A stretch of 64,000 bases of DNA, from NCBI RefSeq assembly GCF_900129635.1, contig NZ_FSRB01000001.1, positions 907,501-971,500 of the forward strand, read 5' to 3'. This document shows positions 17,777-27,339 of the stretch, in pieces. Source of the DNA: Singulisphaera sp. GP187. GTDB lineage: Bacteria > Planctomycetota > Planctomycetia > Isosphaerales > Isosphaeraceae. The position numbers and the translations under genes were made by a program. Under the pieces are notes generated by a model. It saw only the letters and a list, made by a program, of their open reading frames with translations, was not told where the DNA came from and ran no database searches. Positions within the stretch are counted from its first letter, which is position 1; the number at the start of each line of letters is the position of its first letter.

Positions 17777-18843
17777 CGCTCGAGCAGGATCTCCTTGATG
17801 GCTTTCGTCGCCTCCGGGTAGCCCTTGGCCGCCTTGGCCCAATCCACGTCCATCGCCCGGATCCCCGGCGGGATCCACGGGGGGCGGACGTCCCGGGCGA
17901 CGCTCTCCGGCAGCAACCCAACGGTCTGAGCGGGCCCCGCGGCGAGGACCTCCTCCGTCCTCGCGGACATGAGGAAGCGTTGCAATCGCTCCGCCTCCTT
18001 GGGGTGCGGGGCGCCCGCGACGAGCGCCACGCTGCTGAAGCCCTCCATGCAACCGATTTCCCCCGGCTCCTGGTCGGGGAAGACGATGGCCACCGGCTTG
18101 CCGTCGTCGACGGCGACGTGGGCGTCGATCGTGCTGGTGATCCCGAACCAGAGCTCGCCCGAGGCGACGCGCTTTGTCACGTCGGCCATGCCGCCGCAGA
18201 GGGCACAGTCATTGGCCTTGAGGTCGCTGAGCCAGCGCCGGGCCTGGTCCGGGCCGAGCACCTGGAAGAGTGCGGTGACGTGCGCCGCCATGCCGCCGAA
18301 GAGCGGATTGGCGATCCCCACGCGTCCCTTGTAGCGCGAGTCCGTGAGGTCGCGATACGAATGGGGCCGCGACTGCGGCCCGAACACGTCGGTGTTGACG
18401 ATCAGCACGCGGTAAGCGGCGGCGAAGCCGAGCCAGCGTCCCTGGACGTCCCGCGGTGCCGTGCCGTGGGCCTTGATCAGGTCGACCGGGGCCGGGGCCA
18501 GGCAACCCTCATCCGCGAGCATCGCGTGGAAGAACGAGCCGCCGCCCCAGAGCACGTCGCAACGCGGGTTTGCCTTCTCCTGGCGGATCGTCTGGACGAG
18601 GCCGACGGCCTTCGCGGCCTCGGTGTCGAATTTGGCCTCGACGCGGATCCCTGTCTTTGCCTCGAATTGGTCGATGAGCTCCTGGGCGGTCTCGCGGTCG
18701 GTCACGGAGTAGAGGACGACCGTGGATCGGGCCGGGCTCGCCCGGCCCGGTGCGTTCGACCGGCCGGCGTAGAAGATGACCACGGCCAGGACGGGGATGA
18801 GAACGGCAACCGCTCCGGCGACGATCGGGGTGCGCTGGACCAT
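17773..18843 (-). CDS. Membrane-anchored FbpA-type periplasmic binding protein
   Basis: 356 residues from ATG 18843, with GGAGG 10 nt upstream; the open frame to 18933 adds no signal. A hydrophobic N-terminal segment (about 5-25) lacks a lipobox, so it may stay anchored. The mature part starts VVLYSVTDRETAQELIDQF and carries family landmarks: RCDVLWGGGSFF, GFAAAYRVLIVNTD, KGRVGIANPLFGG, IVFPDQEPGEIGC. First gene of a three-gene operon with 4-bp overlaps. Ligand could be Fe(3+) or 2-aminoethylphosphonate. A homologous orphan lies at 40240-41262. Confidence 0.92.
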   Translation of the reverse strand: MVQRTPIVAGAVAVLIPVLAVVIFYAGRSNAPGRASPARSTVVLYSVTDRETAQELIDQFEAKTGIRVEAKFDTEAAKAVGLVQTIRQEKANPRCDVLWGGGSFFHAMLADEGCLAPAPVDLIKAHGTAPRDVQGRWLGFAAAYRVLIVNTDVFGPQSRPHSYRDLTDSRYKGRVGIANPLFGGMAAHVTALFQVLGPDQARRWLSDLKANDCALCGGMADVTKRVASGELWFGITSTIDAHVAVDDGKPVAIVFPDQEPGEIGCMEGFSSVALVAGAPHPKEAERLQRFLMSARTEEVLAAGPAQTVGLLPESVARDVRPPWIPPGIRAMDVDWAKAAKGYPEATKAIKEILLER

Positions 18844-18901
18844 CCCTATCTTTCCTCCCCGGCAGCCTGGCACGTTCATCTCGATTGGCGAATGGCAACG
18901 C

Positions 18902-20212
18902 TCAGCGCGCCGGGGGTTGGGGCTGGCCGGCAAGCCAGCGGGCGATCACGGGGTAGGTTTGTTCGCGGGAGTTCAGGCCGACCAGGCTGTCGTCATGGCC
19001 CGCGTTGATCGGGAGCCCTTGAGACTTGCCGAAGATGAAGAGGGTTTTGTCGGTCGAGCCCACGTGGTCGTAGAGGTAGCGTTGAACGATCGGCGGAGCG
19101 AAGCTGTCCTGCTCGCCGCAACTGATGAAGATGGGGACCTTGACGTTGCCGACGGCACGAGCGTAGTTGAATTGCCCCTTGGAATCAACGAGCTCTCCCT
19201 TGTTGGCCAGGAGCATGTATTGCTGCATCAGGCCGATGGCGGGCACGTCGGTCGCCCATCCGGTCAGGGCTTCGTAGATCTTCGGGTGGACGTTCTGCGC
19301 GTTGAAGAAGAGGTTGTTCACGCTCGTTCGCGTTTGGGTCATTACTTCCTTGCTGTTCCATTGGCCGGCGAGCTGAAGCTGGCGTTTGGTGAGCATCTCG
19401 GAGAGGAACCGGATCGCGACCTGTCCCTCGGGCATGGTCACCTGGCTCCCGACGGTGACGAGGCGGCCGATCCCCGGGTTCTGATAGCGGGAGAGGCAGC
19501 CGAGGGCGACGATCCCTCCCATCGAATGGCCGACCCACGTGACCTCGGCCGCGCCGGTGTGGCGGCGGACCAGCTTGACGAAGGCGGGGACGTCATAGGC
19601 GATGTGATGGTCCATCGTCCAGTTGGCATATTTCGGGTCAAGCGTGGCGAAGCCGGTCGCGCCGGGCTTGCCTTGATTGAGCCGGCGCATTGCGGAGTTA
19701 ATCAGGGAGGCTGGAGCGTCGTCCAGGTTCCAGACCCATTTATGGCTGAGTCCGGAGCCACGCAGGTTCACGGCCCAGACGTCGAAACCGAGCTGCGACA
19801 GGTATTGCGCGAAGCTGCACGAGGGGTCGAGGTCCCAGAACTGGGCGTTATAAGTCAGGCCATGGCAGAGGATCACCGGCAAGACGCCCGGGCGAGCCGG
19901 GCCGGTCGGCTTGTAGCGAACGGCCACGAGCGACCAGCCATCGGTCGTCTTGACCACAAAGGGCTCACCCGCCTGCGCGGGGGGAGACGGAGCGATCCCG
20001 GGAGAGGCCGTGGCCGCGGGAACGGGTGATGCCGGGGGGGCCGCGAACGGATTCGTCAGGGCGCGTTGGAGGTTTTTCGGGGCGACGGCCTGGCGGAGTC
20101 GGTCCCCCGCGGCTTGCTCGAGGAACTGTCCCAGGTCGCCGGCCCGGACTTGGGACGACGCGGCAAGAAGAATCCCAACCACCAACCCGAATCCGCGGAG
20201 TCGCCCTGGCAT
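18902..20212 (-). CDS. Exported alpha/beta hydrolase (lipase-like)
   Basis: 436 residues. Signal peptide about 1-24 (ending QVRA). After a Pro/Ala-rich linker (about 55-82) comes an alpha/beta hydrolase fold with oxyanion motif LCHGLTYNAQFWD, nucleophile Ser230 in GHSMGG, acid Asp369 in CGEQDSFAPP and His406 in NAGHDDSL. The pattern resembles gastric-lipase-like and poly(hydroxyalkanoate) synthase-like hydrolases, with a large lid-like insertion between strands 5 and 6. Substrate unknown, probably esters outside the cytoplasm. The last ~35 codons are duplicated at 8118-8236. It follows the importer operon on the same strand, but its stop is only 58 bp from the start of the binding-protein gene. 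Confidence 0.9.
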   Translation of the reverse strand: MPGRLRGFGLVVGILLAASSQVRAGDLGQFLEQAAGDRLRQAVAPKNLQRALTNPFAAPPASPVPAATASPGIAPSPPAQAGEPFVVKTTDGWSLVAVRYKPTGPARPGVLPVILCHGLTYNAQFWDLDPSCSFAQYLSQLGFDVWAVNLRGSGLSHKWVWNLDDAPASLINSAMRRLNQGKPGATGFATLDPKYANWTMDHHIAYDVPAFVKLVRRHTGAAEVTWVGHSMGGIVALGCLSRYQNPGIGRLVTVGSQVTMPEGQVAIRFLSEMLTKRQLQLAGQWNSKEVMTQTRTSVNNLFFNAQNVHPKIYEALTGWATDVPAIGLMQQYMLLANKGELVDSKGQFNYARAVGNVKVPIFISCGEQDSFAPPIVQRYLYDHVGSTDKTLFIFGKSQGLPINAGHDDSLVGLNSREQTYPVIARWLAGQPQPPAR

Positions 20213-20404
20213 CGCGATGCCTCCTTGAATCTCCTCGGGAACCGTCCTGATGGTTCCCGGTTAGCGCTCCTTTGGCTTGAGAAACTCGAGCGCGAGCGAC
20301 GTCATAACAAATTTCTCAAGTTCGTGACAGGCGGTTTGAGACTCGGATGCAGGCAGTCAAGGAAGGACGATCGAAGTCCAGTCCTCCTCAGCGACGCGAA
20401 CCGC

Positions 20405-20445
20405 CTTTTCCTCCCCTCCCTCCCAGGGGGGAGGGGAGGGGAGGG
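20405..20445 (-). terminator. Possible terminator hairpin (GC-rich)
   Basis: CCTCCCCTCCCTCCC is followed almost directly by GGGGGGAGGGGAGGGG (20410-20440), able to fold into a G/C hairpin. It lies 50-80 bp downstream of the cyclase stop on the minus strand, with no T-run. Low confidence; it may also be a simple G-rich tract. Confidence 0.3.
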
Positions 20446-20490
20446 ATTCCCTGAGGAGCAATGGGGAGTTTGGGCTTTCCCCTCGGTTCC

Positions 20491-22281
20491 TTACTTCGAG
20501 TCGAGCGGGATCACGCCGTCCCAGGGGTCGGGGGGACCGTTTGGGGTTCGGTCCATGAACTGCTTGAGGACGTCGCCGGCCTTGTCGTTGGGGAGGCGGT
20601 CGAGGAGTCGGCGGGCGTCGTCCCAGCGGCCGGCGTGGAAGGCGTCGAGAGCGGCCTCGTAGTCGCGGCAGTGCCGGTCGGTGAGGGCCCCCGACTCCAC
20701 GGCGGGAAGGAGCAGTTCACTGACGACGACGGGCAAGGTCAGGCCATGCGGGAGGATCTTCGCCACCCGCCGGCAACGGACCCAGTGCGAATGTCGCGGA
20801 TGGGCCAGTCGCTCGGCGACGCGTTCGTCGACCAGGATCGAGGCGTGGAACCGCTTGGTCATGGACTCGAGCCGGGAGGCGAGATTGACGACGGGGCCGA
20901 AGACCCCGACCTTGAACTGGTCGTAGGTGCCGAGCCGCCCCGCGATGGCCGGGCCGTTGGCGATCCCGACGCCGCAGGCGAAACCGGCCAGGGGATGGTC
21001 GCGCTGCTGGGCCAGTTGATCGAAGCGGCGGCGGATCGCCTGCGCCGCGCGGGCGGCGCGTTCGATCTGGTCGTCGGCGTCGAGCGGCCAGCCCCAGAAG
21101 CCCATCGCGGCATCGCCTTGAAAGTCACCGATCACGCCGTCCTGGTCGCAGATGGCGCTAGTGATGATGCCGAGGGCCTGGTTGACGCGTTCCCAGAGGC
21201 GGGGCAATTCGTGACGACTCTCCTCCGCGAGCTTCGACGACGACCGGAGGTCGCAGAAGAGCACGGTGACCTCGGTCTCCCTCGGCTTGAGGACCTCGTC
21301 CATGTCGTGCCCGCTAAGTGCGGCCAGGACCTGGCGGGAGAGGAACCGGGCGAGCCGCGACTGGCGATGCTGCAAGTCACGCACTTGCCGGAACGCCCCG
21401 AAGACGTCGGCCACGAGCTCGGCGAATTTCAGGTCGCTCTTGAGCATCACGTCGCGCTGGCTAGTGTCGCCAGCGTGCGGCCCGGCGGGGAGTCGCCCCG
21501 AGAGATAGAGCGCCCAGCCCGGCTCCGGGTCGTCGGGCAAGGGGACGCAGAGCGACCAGTCGAACCCCGGGTTGATCGTGAACTCGGGCCGGAGGTCGCC
21601 ACTCTGCCACAGGTGCATCACGCTCTGCCGGCGTCTCAGAACGGCGTCGCCGACCAGGCGCCGGCTGGGGCGGAACTCCCGATCGGCGTCCAGGAGCGAC
21701 CGGTGGCTGAGGTGACGGACTTCGACCACGGGCTCGCCGGACGCGCTGTGCAGGCTCCAGCGGACGACGGCGGCGAGCTCGGCGCGGGGGATTCCCTTGA
21801 GGAGGACCTCGTTGACCCGGGCCTCGAGGTCGGCGTCGCTCGGCGAGTCGCGGATGATCGCCGGCAGCGCCGCGAGCACGTCGAGCCGCTCGTGAGCGTC
21901 GGTATAGCGATGCTGCTCGAGCTCTCCGCGACTACAGGTCAGCTCCGAAAAAGGGGTGGGCAGGTCAAGCGCCGCGGCGATCTCGGTCTCCTGAAGGAAG
22001 AACAAGGTCTCGCCGATGACGAAGGTGTCGCCGATCGCCATGCTGAAGTCATCGCGGGCTTCCCCTTTGACGAAGATCGCGTTCTTCGCGTCCGGCCATT
22101 TGCGAACGGTCAGCCGGCCGTCGCTCCAGCCGAGGGTGGCATGGATCTTCGAGATCAAGGGGTCCCAGGGGACGCTCCAGTCGCTTCGGGTCACGCTTCG
22201 ACCGAGCGTCACCGTCCCGTCCGGCAACGGCCGGCGCCACTGGTTTTTCGGGTCATTCCCCCGGGCGACGAGTTCAGGCAT
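20491..22281 (-). CDS. FHA-GAF-class III adenylate/guanylate cyclase
   Basis: 596 residues, soluble. Residues about 21-100 look like an FHA domain (TLGRSV, LISKIHATLGW, NAIFVKG, GETLFFL), which would bind phosphothreonine. About 125-300 is GAF-like. About 335-525 is a class III cyclase domain with TVLFCDLRSSSKLAEES (metal-binding Asp344), GDFQGDAAMGFWG (second metal Asp) and VVNLASRLE (Asn/Arg of the transition state). The Lys that usually picks adenine before the second metal Asp is not visible (Asp there), so substrate choice or activity is uncertain. The start overlaps the end of the kinase gene by 8 bp. Inference: the kinase phosphorylates a target recognised by the FHA domain, or the cyclase itself. 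Confidence 0.9.
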   Translation of the reverse strand: MPELVARGNDPKNQWRRPLPDGTVTLGRSVTRSDWSVPWDPLISKIHATLGWSDGRLTVRKWPDAKNAIFVKGEARDDFSMAIGDTFVIGETLFFLQETEIAAALDLPTPFSELTCSRGELEQHRYTDAHERLDVLAALPAIIRDSPSDADLEARVNEVLLKGIPRAELAAVVRWSLHSASGEPVVEVRHLSHRSLLDADREFRPSRRLVGDAVLRRRQSVMHLWQSGDLRPEFTINPGFDWSLCVPLPDDPEPGWALYLSGRLPAGPHAGDTSQRDVMLKSDLKFAELVADVFGAFRQVRDLQHRQSRLARFLSRQVLAALSGHDMDEVLKPRETEVTVLFCDLRSSSKLAEESRHELPRLWERVNQALGIITSAICDQDGVIGDFQGDAAMGFWGWPLDADDQIERAARAAQAIRRRFDQLAQQRDHPLAGFACGVGIANGPAIAGRLGTYDQFKVGVFGPVVNLASRLESMTKRFHASILVDERVAERLAHPRHSHWVRCRRVAKILPHGLTLPVVVSELLLPAVESGALTDRHCRDYEAALDAFHAGRWDDARRLLDRLPNDKAGDVLKQFMDRTPNGPPDPWDGVIPLDSK

Positions 22282-24391
22282 CGGCCATCCGCTGTACGTG
22301 GCGCAAGGTCCAGAATTGCCATCCCCAGAGGGCCGAAATGAGTACGCCCGCCGCCAGGAACGCGACCCGACTGATTCGCATCAGCCGGTGAGTGACCGCC
22401 GCGATCTGGTCGAGCACCCGCTCGCGGTCGTGCTGCACGACGACCCCCCAGCCAATCCTCGGTAACGAAGCATACCCCGCCAAATAGACCTTGTGGTCGA
22501 CCGGGTCGCGATACGAGAGTGTGTGGCCTGACTCCTCGTTCTCGATCACGTTCCGGTAGATCGGGCAGGGCCAGATGGGCGGGTTCTGGTTGGGTCGAGC
22601 GGTCACCCGGTCCTGGCGGTTGTGGAGCAGGCAGTGGTATCGGTTGTCAAACAGGACGGTAAAGCCGTCGTTGAGCCGCACGCTCTTGAGCCAGTTTTCG
22701 ACCCTTTCGAGCTCGATCGTCAGGGCCAGCACGCCGAGGATGGTGGGCTGGCTTGTGGACGAGGAGGGGTCGAAGACCGGAGTCGACAGGACGACCCCTT
22801 TCGTATGATCCTTGTCCTTGCTCACGAATGGCTGGGAGATATGGGGCCGATCGATGGGCAAGTATCGTTGGTCTTTGCCGTCGAGATGGTCGCCTTGGCC
22901 GTTGAACCAGTCGCGCCAGGACCAGTTCTTATTGCAGACCGAGGGTTCCCAGGGAAAGTTGGCCTGAGTCGTTCCCACCTGGTTCGTGATCGTCCAACGC
23001 TTGATCTTGAACTCCTCGACTTCGGCGTCTTTGCCGAAATCGGCCATCAGCGTGCGCATCGCCTCCTGATCTCCTCCCTTCACGACCTCGGCCAGCCTGG
23101 GATCGGCGGCACGAGCCTTGAGCACGTCGAGCCGATTGACGATCTCCTCCTCGACGATGAGAGCCGCCAGGCGGGCACTCACGGAATCGCTCCGGCCCAG
23201 TTGTTCGACCATCTCGTTCTGCGAGGCGAGGATCGCGCGGTCGGCTCCGATCAGCGTGAACGCCGCCATGGTCAGCATCAAGACCACGGGAGCGATCAGG
23301 CCGAACCCGAGCATCGCGCGTTGCTGGAGGGTCCGGCGGCGGCGCTCAAGCGCTTCGAGCACGGCCCCCGCGTCTCGGAGGCGTCGCGCGGGATCGGTCT
23401 CGAGGCAGCGGTCGATGATCGCCACCAGGAGCCGATCGATTGCCTTGACCCGGCGATGCTCGCGAGGGAGAGGGGCCTGTTGCACCGAGTCGCGATAGTG
23501 CCGGAGCCGGTGCGAGAGATCCGCGGTTCCTCGGATCTCGGCGCGAAGCGTCGGGGCCTCGCGCGGGGGGTGGCCGGTCAGCATCGCGAACAGGATGGCG
23601 CCGAGCGCGTAGACGTCCCACCTCGTGTCGGCGATCTGCTCGTTGAGGTCGGCCTGCTCGGGCGCCATGTAGAAGAAGGTGCCCAGGGCGGGTGAGGCGT
23701 CGCTCGAGAGGTGCGCCTGCCCGAAGTCGGCGATCTTCGCCCGGCCGCGGATGTCGAGGAGGATGTTGCTCGGCTTCAGGTCGCAGTGGCGGATCCCCTT
23801 GGCGTGAACGTAAGCCAGGGCTTCGGCAATCTGTCGGAAAATCTCGAGCGCCTCGCGAACGGGCAGGGGACCCCGCTCGAGCCGCTGGGCGAGCGAGCCG
23901 TTCTGGACGAACGCCATGACGTAGTAGGGCGGGACCGCGTCGGGCTCGACGTCGATCAGTTGCACGATCCCGGGATCGGCGTGGAGCTCGGCCAGTTGCT
24001 GGACCTCGGCCTGGAGCAGTCCCCACTGGCCGCCCGAGCCGTGGACGAAGAACTTGATCGCGACCTGAATCCCGGTCCGTCGGTCCCGGCCTAGCCAGAC
24101 CTCGCCGAACGTCCCGGAGCCCAGGAACCGAACGATCTCGTAGTGGGGAATCCGCGGCGCCCCACGACTCCGTCGACTCGCTTCGCGGGCCTTCGCGTCC
24201 GAAATCGCTTCGGTCTTGTCCGGGGTGGCCGACAAGGGGCTTTGGGCCGCGTCCACGGCCCGCGGCGCGTCGATTTGCGGGAGCGTCGGATCGCCGTTGT
24301 CAATCCGATCCGCGGAGTCGCACGCCGGCTCGGTGCCTTCGACTTGAGGCGCGACCCTGGCTTCATCCTCCGGGTTGGTCGGGAACTTCAT
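22274..24391 (-). CDS. Transmembrane Ser/Thr protein kinase with extracytoplasmic Cache sensor
   Basis: 705 residues. A disordered N-terminus (1-80) precedes a Hanks-type kinase domain, about 82-345: glycine loop GSGTFGEVW, catalytic Lys113 (VAIKFF), catalytic loop HCDLKPSN (Cys replaces the Arg of HRD), DFGQA and APEQ. A membrane helix at about 359-381 and a second near 680-700 bracket a large extracytoplasmic domain with Cache-like features (NWSWRDWFNGQGDHLDGKDQ, then PFVSKDKDHTKGVVLSTPVF). This is inside-out compared with PASTA kinases: sensor between two membrane helices, kinase at the N-terminus. HCD instead of HRD marks RD-independent kinases. First gene of a two-gene operon with the cyclase. 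Confidence 0.92.
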   Translation of the reverse strand: MKFPTNPEDEARVAPQVEGTEPACDSADRIDNGDPTLPQIDAPRAVDAAQSPLSATPDKTEAISDAKAREASRRSRGAPRIPHYEIVRFLGSGTFGEVWLGRDRRTGIQVAIKFFVHGSGGQWGLLQAEVQQLAELHADPGIVQLIDVEPDAVPPYYVMAFVQNGSLAQRLERGPLPVREALEIFRQIAEALAYVHAKGIRHCDLKPSNILLDIRGRAKIADFGQAHLSSDASPALGTFFYMAPEQADLNEQIADTRWDVYALGAILFAMLTGHPPREAPTLRAEIRGTADLSHRLRHYRDSVQQAPLPREHRRVKAIDRLLVAIIDRCLETDPARRLRDAGAVLEALERRRRTLQQRAMLGFGLIAPVVLMLTMAAFTLIGADRAILASQNEMVEQLGRSDSVSARLAALIVEEEIVNRLDVLKARAADPRLAEVVKGGDQEAMRTLMADFGKDAEVEEFKIKRWTITNQVGTTQANFPWEPSVCNKNWSWRDWFNGQGDHLDGKDQRYLPIDRPHISQPFVSKDKDHTKGVVLSTPVFDPSSSTSQPTILGVLALTIELERVENWLKSVRLNDGFTVLFDNRYHCLLHNRQDRVTARPNQNPPIWPCPIYRNVIENEESGHTLSYRDPVDHKVYLAGYASLPRIGWGVVVQHDRERVLDQIAAVTHRLMRISRVAFLAAGVLISALWGWQFWTLRHVQRMADA

Positions 24392-24787
24392 TGCCGAATG
24401 CGCCTCTTATCGCCGACCAATGCCGCTGAGCCGGAGGCACCAAGCCAAGAAAGGCTCGTGGTGCCTTCCGAAAAACGTTCCCATCAATCCCGCGATCCGG
24501 TTCATTGTGCCGAGCTCATCCCGTCCATCTCATTATCCCCTCGGGAGAGGTAGGCCCGCAATGTGCTCTCCTGCTTTTGCGATTTCGCCGCCGTCGCGAA
24601 CCAAGGCACCGTCAGCGCCGACGATTGCCGGGATCGTCCTTGCCTCGCCGGGGATCGAGAATCATAATCGAACTTGCGGGACATCAAGAGCAGCCCGTGA
24701 CTTGAACACCCCTCATTTTTTTTGATCTCTTCCATCGATTGGCTTCGGCCGACAGAGGCGAATCCTGTTCCTCCAGGAAGAGAGCCC
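24392..24787. other. Divergent promoter region between kinase operon and exporter operon
   Basis: About 400 bp, less GC-rich, with no convincing gene. It must contain promoters for both operons, so they could be co-regulated. A T-rich run (CATTTTTTTTGATCTCTTCC) lies at 24714-24734, about 55 bp before the exporter start. I could not assign -35/-10 boxes safely. Confidence 0.4.
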
Positions 24788-26017
24788 ATGAAGACGATCC
24801 TGACGAGTCTCGTCGTGGGGGTAACCTGCTTGGCGGCCGGTTTATTTCTTGGTCCACGATGGAGGAATGGCGGCGGGGAACTCGCGGGCTTACGGCCGGG
24901 GACTGTGGATTCCCGGAGTGGCGGCAAGACCAGGGGCGATCGGCAAGCCCTGACTCGGGCCCCGCTCCATTCCGTCCATGCGCTCGGGCGGGTCGAACCC
25001 CAAGGGGGACTCTACCCGGTCGGCGCTCCGCCGGGAGCGCGGGTCGACCGGATCTTGGTCGTGCTCGGGCAGGAGGTGGATGAGGGGCAGGAACTCGGTT
25101 ATGGAGATGGCTACACCGAGCGGACCGCGCAGGTCGCCTTGATCGAAACGCAGCTTGCCGAGGCCCGGGAACAATTCAAGTCGGAGCAAGAGTACATCGC
25201 CATTCTCGACGAGGAAGCCGCGCTCGAGAAGCAGAGCATCGCGACCCTCGAAGCGCCCGAGCGAAAAACGCAGGAGGCCAACATCGAGGTGCTCGCCGAG
25301 AAGGCGAAGAGCTCGCGAACCGACTACGTGCATCTCGTGGAGCTGAACAAGGAGAAGCGGGCGACGATTTCCGCCCAGGAAATCGAACGCCAGCACCTGG
25401 TGGTCAGCCAGGATGAGGCGACTCTGAGGAGCGCTCGGGCCGAGCTCGAGAAGTACGGGGTGAACCGCAAGTCGCAGCTCGCGAAACTGGAAATCCAGCT
25501 CCGCAAGGCGAAGTCCGCGGCGCTGCGGGGGAGCCAGGCGATCCCGGTGAAATCGCTGGCGAAACAGCTCGAATTGGCCCGGGAACAGGTCAAGCAAACC
25601 GTCATTCGAGCTCCTCGGGCTGGCCGGATCCTCTCGATCCTCGCCAAGCCGGGCGAGGTGGTCGGCCCCAGACCGGTCTTCGAGCTCGGTGATACGCGGC
25701 GGATGAACGTGATTGCCGAGGTCGATGAGGATCAGATTGCGTTCATTCGAAAGAATCAGAAAGCGACGATTCTCGCTCATTCCGGCGGCCGTCCCTACAC
25801 CGGGGTCGTCGAGTCTTGGGCCCTCATGGTTGCCAAGAACGATATCCTCGGACTTGACCCCACGGCCGCGGCCTATGCACGAGTCGTCGAGATCAAAATC
25901 AAGGTTGACGAGCCGTGCGACGAACTGCGCGACCGCACCCACCTCCAAGTGAACGTGGACATCGCACTGGATGAACCGGCAGGCGAGCCTGGTTCGGCCT
26001 TGGGAACGTCGCCGTGA
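24788..26017 (+). CDS. HlyD/DevB-like membrane fusion protein
   Basis: 409 residues from ATG 24788, with AGGAAGAG upstream; the open frame from 24722 is not supported. An N-terminal membrane helix (about 3-22) is followed by a barrel-sandwich half (APPGARVDRILVVLGQEVDE), a long coiled-coil hairpin (about 115-260: KSEQEYIAILDEEAALEKQS), the second lipoyl half (VIRAPRAGRILSILAKPGEV) and a beta-barrel (RMNVIAEVDEDQIAFIRKNQ). This is the periplasmic adaptor of a DevBCA/MacAB-type exporter, linking the inner-membrane ABC unit to an outer-membrane channel. First of four overlapping genes. Confidence 0.93.
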   Translation: MKTILTSLVVGVTCLAAGLFLGPRWRNGGGELAGLRPGTVDSRSGGKTRGDRQALTRAPLHSVHALGRVEPQGGLYPVGAPPGARVDRILVVLGQEVDEGQELGYGDGYTERTAQVALIETQLAEAREQFKSEQEYIAILDEEAALEKQSIATLEAPERKTQEANIEVLAEKAKSSRTDYVHLVELNKEKRATISAQEIERQHLVVSQDEATLRSARAELEKYGVNRKSQLAKLEIQLRKAKSAALRGSQAIPVKSLAKQLELAREQVKQTVIRAPRAGRILSILAKPGEVVGPRPVFELGDTRRMNVIAEVDEDQIAFIRKNQKATILAHSGGRPYTGVVESWALMVAKNDILGLDPTAAAYARVVEIKIKVDEPCDELRDRTHLQVNVDIALDEPAGEPGSALGTSP

Positions 26018-27339
26018 GCGATCCCCGGACGCCCAAGGCCTGGTCGGCGCGGGTCATCAAGATTCCCTTGGTTTGGTACAGCCTGACCCACGACTCTCGC
26101 CAAACGGCGGTGGGAGTGATCGGTGTCGCATTTTCGGCAATTCTGATGTTCATGCAGCTCGGGTTTCTCGTCGCGGTTCGCAACTCGGCGACCACGATCC
26201 TCGACAAACTCGACTTCGACATCATGCTCGCTTCGCCCACTTATCTTTACTTCTACGATACCGGATCGTTTCCAAGGATCCGACTCGAGCAGGCGCGGTC
26301 GGTTCCTGGGGTGGAGGGGGCCGTACCGCTTCAGGTCGGCTTCAACACATGGTCGAGGCCGGGCGGAGCCGCATCGTCGAGCTCAGGGAGAACGACAGAA
26401 GACTTACCTGTCTCGCTCCGCGCGATCTTCGTTCTCGGGTTCAACCTCGCCGACCAGCCGTTCCGCCCTACCGAGGTCCCGGGCTTGAAATTGCGTGTCG
26501 CCTCCGGCGCTGACGCTGAGGGGGTGGGCTGCCAGGCGGTCGGCGGCCTTGAAGACCTGGACCTGCTCAAGCGGCCCGACACGGTCCTGTTTGATCGCGT
26601 TTCGCATCCCGATTTCGGGCCGATCGCGCTTCTGGATCCGTGCCATGAGCCCACCCCGCGTACCGGTCGGTTGGCCCGGGCGATTGTGGGCCAGCGCGAG
26701 GTTGAGGTCGTGGGCGGTTTCGACCTCGCGATTGGGTTTGGTGCCGATGGTGCGCTCTTGGTCGGGGACGAGAATTTCAGCAGACTCTTCGGCGGGCGCT
26801 CGCTGAACGAAGTGAGCATCGGCCTGATCCGGACTTCCGCCGCGGACCCGGCCGTTGTCGCGGCCGCTCTCGAACGCGTGCTTCCGGCCGAGGATGTCCG
26901 CGTCTTCACCAGGGCCGAGATCCTCGAGCAGGAGACGCGCTACTGGATCCGCGAGAAGCCGATCGGGATTATCTTCGGCTTGGGGATCGTCGTGGCGTGC
27001 GGGGTGGGGGTGGTGTTCGTTTATCAGATCCTCTCGAGCGACATCACCAAGCGATTCAGCGAATTCGCGACCCTCAAGGCGATGGGGTATCCCGACCGGG
27101 CGGTCTCCGGCCTGGTGATCAAGCAGGCCCTGGTCCTGGCTCATGCCGGATTCTTCCCCGGCCTGATCGTGGCGGCAATCCTCGATAAGCTGGTCAGCCT
27201 GGCGACCCGGATGCCGATTGAACTCACCTGGTTTGACGCGATTGCGGTCTACGTGGCCACCACGTTGATCTGCATGATTTCGGCCGTCTTCTCGGTCGGC
27301 AAAGTCAGGAGGGCGGATCCCGCCGAACTGTTCGCATGA
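26014..27339 (+). CDS. DevC/MacB-like ABC exporter permease 1 (FtsX superfamily)
   Basis: 441 residues from GTG 26014, which overlaps the adaptor stop. N-terminal membrane helix at about 35-58, a large periplasmic domain (about 60-310, with DIMLASPTYLYFY), and three C-terminal helices with FtsX signatures (IIFGLGIVVACGVGVVFVYQ, then SDITKRFSEFATLKAMGYPD). The EFATLKAMG sequence is the conserved cytoplasmic motif contacting the ATPase. The second permease gene follows with a 4-bp overlap. Confidence 0.92.
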   Translation: MSDPRTPKAWSARVIKIPLVWYSLTHDSRQTAVGVIGVAFSAILMFMQLGFLVAVRNSATTILDKLDFDIMLASPTYLYFYDTGSFPRIRLEQARSVPGVEGAVPLQVGFNTWSRPGGAASSSSGRTTEDLPVSLRAIFVLGFNLADQPFRPTEVPGLKLRVASGADAEGVGCQAVGGLEDLDLLKRPDTVLFDRVSHPDFGPIALLDPCHEPTPRTGRLARAIVGQREVEVVGGFDLAIGFGADGALLVGDENFSRLFGGRSLNEVSIGLIRTSAADPAVVAAALERVLPAEDVRVFTRAEILEQETRYWIREKPIGIIFGLGIVVACGVGVVFVYQILSSDITKRFSEFATLKAMGYPDRAVSGLVIKQALVLAHAGFFPGLIVAAILDKLVSLATRMPIELTWFDAIAVYVATTLICMISAVFSVGKVRRADPAELFA

